From Flavobacterium tiangeerense (GTDB lineage Bacteria; Bacteroidota; Bacteroidia; Flavobacteriales; Flavobacteriaceae), in assembly GCF_007830355.1 (NCBI RefSeq), contig NZ_VLKO01000011.1:1-64000 (forward strand): 64,000 nucleotides of DNA, given 5' to 3'. Every line of letters begins with the position of its first letter. Positions within the stretch are counted from its first letter, which is position 1. Below the pieces are notes generated by a model. It was not told the DNA's origin. It saw only the letters and a list, made by a program, of their open reading frames with translations, and did not search any database. Below, in pieces: positions 63,037 to 64,000 of this stretch. The translations under genes and the position numbers were made by a program.

Positions 63037-63705
63037 TTATAACCTAATTATTTTGCCTATATGTACGTCATAACGCATAGAAATAATTTTAGTTTTGTGC
63101 TCTTTTACAATTGAATTTTCATGAATCAGCCTATTTGAATGTTCAATATTTGCATTGATACAACCTAATATATTGTCTTGTTTTGGAGTTTGTTTTTCGG
63201 CTTCTAGTTCTTCTTTTTCCTCTGCAATAGTTTCTATTATGTCATCAATATGAGTTAGATGTTTTTTGTAATTTTTATTTTCATCATTAATATATTCTTT
63301 AATAGCTCCACATTCGGTGTGTCCTAAAATGGCTATTAATTTTATATCCAGATGTGCAACTGCATATTCAATATTACCCATATCAATATCAGAAATCAAA
63401 TTTCCCGCATTCCTAATTACAAATAAATCGCCAATTCCCTGATCAAACAGAATTTCAGGTGAAACTCTGCTGTCTGAGCAAGTGACCACAACAGCAAAAG
63501 GATGTTGTGCGTTTTGATTGTCTAAAATTGATTTTTTATTTTGATGCGGATGAATTGTTTTTTCTTCTAAAAAGCGCTTATTCCCCGAAACTAATTTTTC
63601 TAATGGAGACTGGTTTTTATTTTCATAGAAATTTCTTGTTTCAGTTTTATCACATCCACTTAGAGTAAAAAGTATTAAGGAGGCAACTAAAATTATTTTT
63701 TTCAT
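63037..63705 (-). CDS. Beta-class carbonic anhydrase, predicted lipoprotein
   Basis: 222 residues. The zinc-binding residues of beta-carbonic anhydrases are present: C76-S-D-S-R80 and H129-T-E-C132. It interconverts CO2 and bicarbonate. The N-terminus is a lipoprotein signal (hydrophobic stretch with L-S-G-C, Cys18), unusual because most beta-class enzymes are cytosolic, so this one should act outside the cytoplasm, attached to a membrane. Between the MBL-rhodanese gene 2 and the TauE/SafE gene; this position near sulfur genes recurs in other Bacteroidota as far as I recall, but the link is unproven. Confidence 0.92.
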   Translation of the reverse strand: MKKIILVASLILFTLSGCDKTETRNFYENKNQSPLEKLVSGNKRFLEEKTIHPHQNKKSILDNQNAQHPFAVVVTCSDSRVSPEILFDQGIGDLFVIRNAGNLISDIDMGNIEYAVAHLDIKLIAILGHTECGAIKEYINDENKNYKKHLTHIDDIIETIAEEKEELEAEKQTPKQDNILGCINANIEHSNRLIHENSIVKEHKTKIISMRYDVHIGKIIRL

Positions 63706-63808
63706 CCCACTGTGTTTTTTCTTTTCATGAGCTGCACTAATTTCAATAGTTTAATTAAGACTTAAAACTTCTTGATTGTTAGTAAGAGAATTACAAACGC
63801 TAACTTTG

Positions 63809-64000
63809 TTACTTCATAAAAAGCTCCTTTGTAATGATATAAATTCCCATGACTAAAACAAACCAACCAAAGGCAGGTTTCAGTTTATTGCCATCTATTT
63901 TTTTAGATAATGCTGTACCAATGAAAATTCCAAAAATTGCAAATCCAGAAATGGTAACTAGAAATTGCCAAACGATACTGTTTTCTCCACCTTCTCCAAA
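63809..64000 (-). CDS. TauE/SafE family sulfite exporter, module 2 (C-terminal part, runs off the window)
   Basis: The last 63 codons of a minus-strand gene whose 5' part lies beyond position 64000. It ends K-K-I-D-G-N-K-L-K-P-A-F-G-W-F-V-L-V-M-G, nearly the same as the end of the TauE/SafE protein at 48665-49456. The visible part contains two membrane helices. It completes the second sulfur module with the MBL-rhodanese and rhodanese genes to its left. Confidence 0.88.
   Translation of the reverse strand, partial: FGEGGENSIVWQFLVTISGFAIFGIFIGTALSKKIDGNKLKPAFGWFVLVMGIYIITKELFMK

Overview
The window comes from a low-GC Bacteroidota chromosome, most likely Flavobacterium or a close relative. 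Reasons: the 5S rRNA sequence type, very AT-rich spacers, TAnnTTTG-type -7 promoter boxes, near absence of Shine-Dalgarno sequences, and family members typical of Flavobacteriaceae (DUF4349 lipoprotein, DUF6691/YeeE pair, paired amidohydrolases). No search was run; family names rest on motifs and sequence recognition.

Layout. 1-331: end of an rRNA operon (last bases of 23S, spacer, 5S, terminator). 0.7-5.2 kb: a Cys/Met PLP lyase divergent from an Lrp regulator, then lpdA and a DUF4349 lipoprotein. 5.3-10 kb: pabB-tilS-dsbD. 10-12 kb: a secreted S15/CocE peptidase or esterase. 12-18.5 kb: amtB, then an operon of two amidohydrolases (one double-length, partly degenerate) and a PH-domain protein. 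18.7-28.5 kb: a patchwork with YifB/ComM, a Vat-type streptogramin A acetyltransferase, TruC, DUF3891, GNAT, two Crp/Fnr proteins, two MBL hydrolases and an SDR gene broken by one nonsense codon. 28.9-36.4 kb: a complete trpEGDCFBA operon read leftwards, with a trpL leader peptide (three consecutive Trp codons) and attenuator before trpE, and a gamma-glutamylcyclotransferase gene between trpB and trpA. 36.5-39.9 kb: a beta-helix protein and a marR-nitroreductase-yceI operon. 40.1-46.1 kb: a 2012-residue hybrid histidine kinase with about 11 PAS domains and a GAF domain.

46.2-50.7 kb and 57.2-64.0 kb form two related sulfur (persulfide/sulfite) modules. Each has an MBL-fold persulfide-dioxygenase-like protein fused to two rhodanese domains, a TauE/SafE exporter and a single-domain rhodanese. 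The first adds a Crp/Fnr regulator and an unusual thiopurine-methyltransferase-HMA fusion. The second adds a YeeE/YedE permease pair, a TlpA thioredoxin, an MFS carrier, DUF202, DUF2892 and a lipoprotein carbonic anhydrase. Between them lie a GapN-type dehydrogenase, an IS3-family end remnant, katG, a TerB-like protein and an OprD-like porin.

Main discoveries. (1) Three matching Crp-type palindromes (TGTWA-N6-TCACW) lie upstream of the two MBL-rhodanese genes and the YeeE pair. Each is centred exactly 36.5 nt from the last base of a TTTG -7 box, which suggests one sulfur regulon controlled by the Crp/Fnr protein encoded in module 1. (2) Two copies of a structured element keep their internal loops while their stems differ in compensating ways, which points to a flavobacterial structured RNA. 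(3) The trp attenuator. (4) The methyltransferase-HMA fusion. Broken genes include the SDR, a small DUF6132-like relic and the IS3 end.
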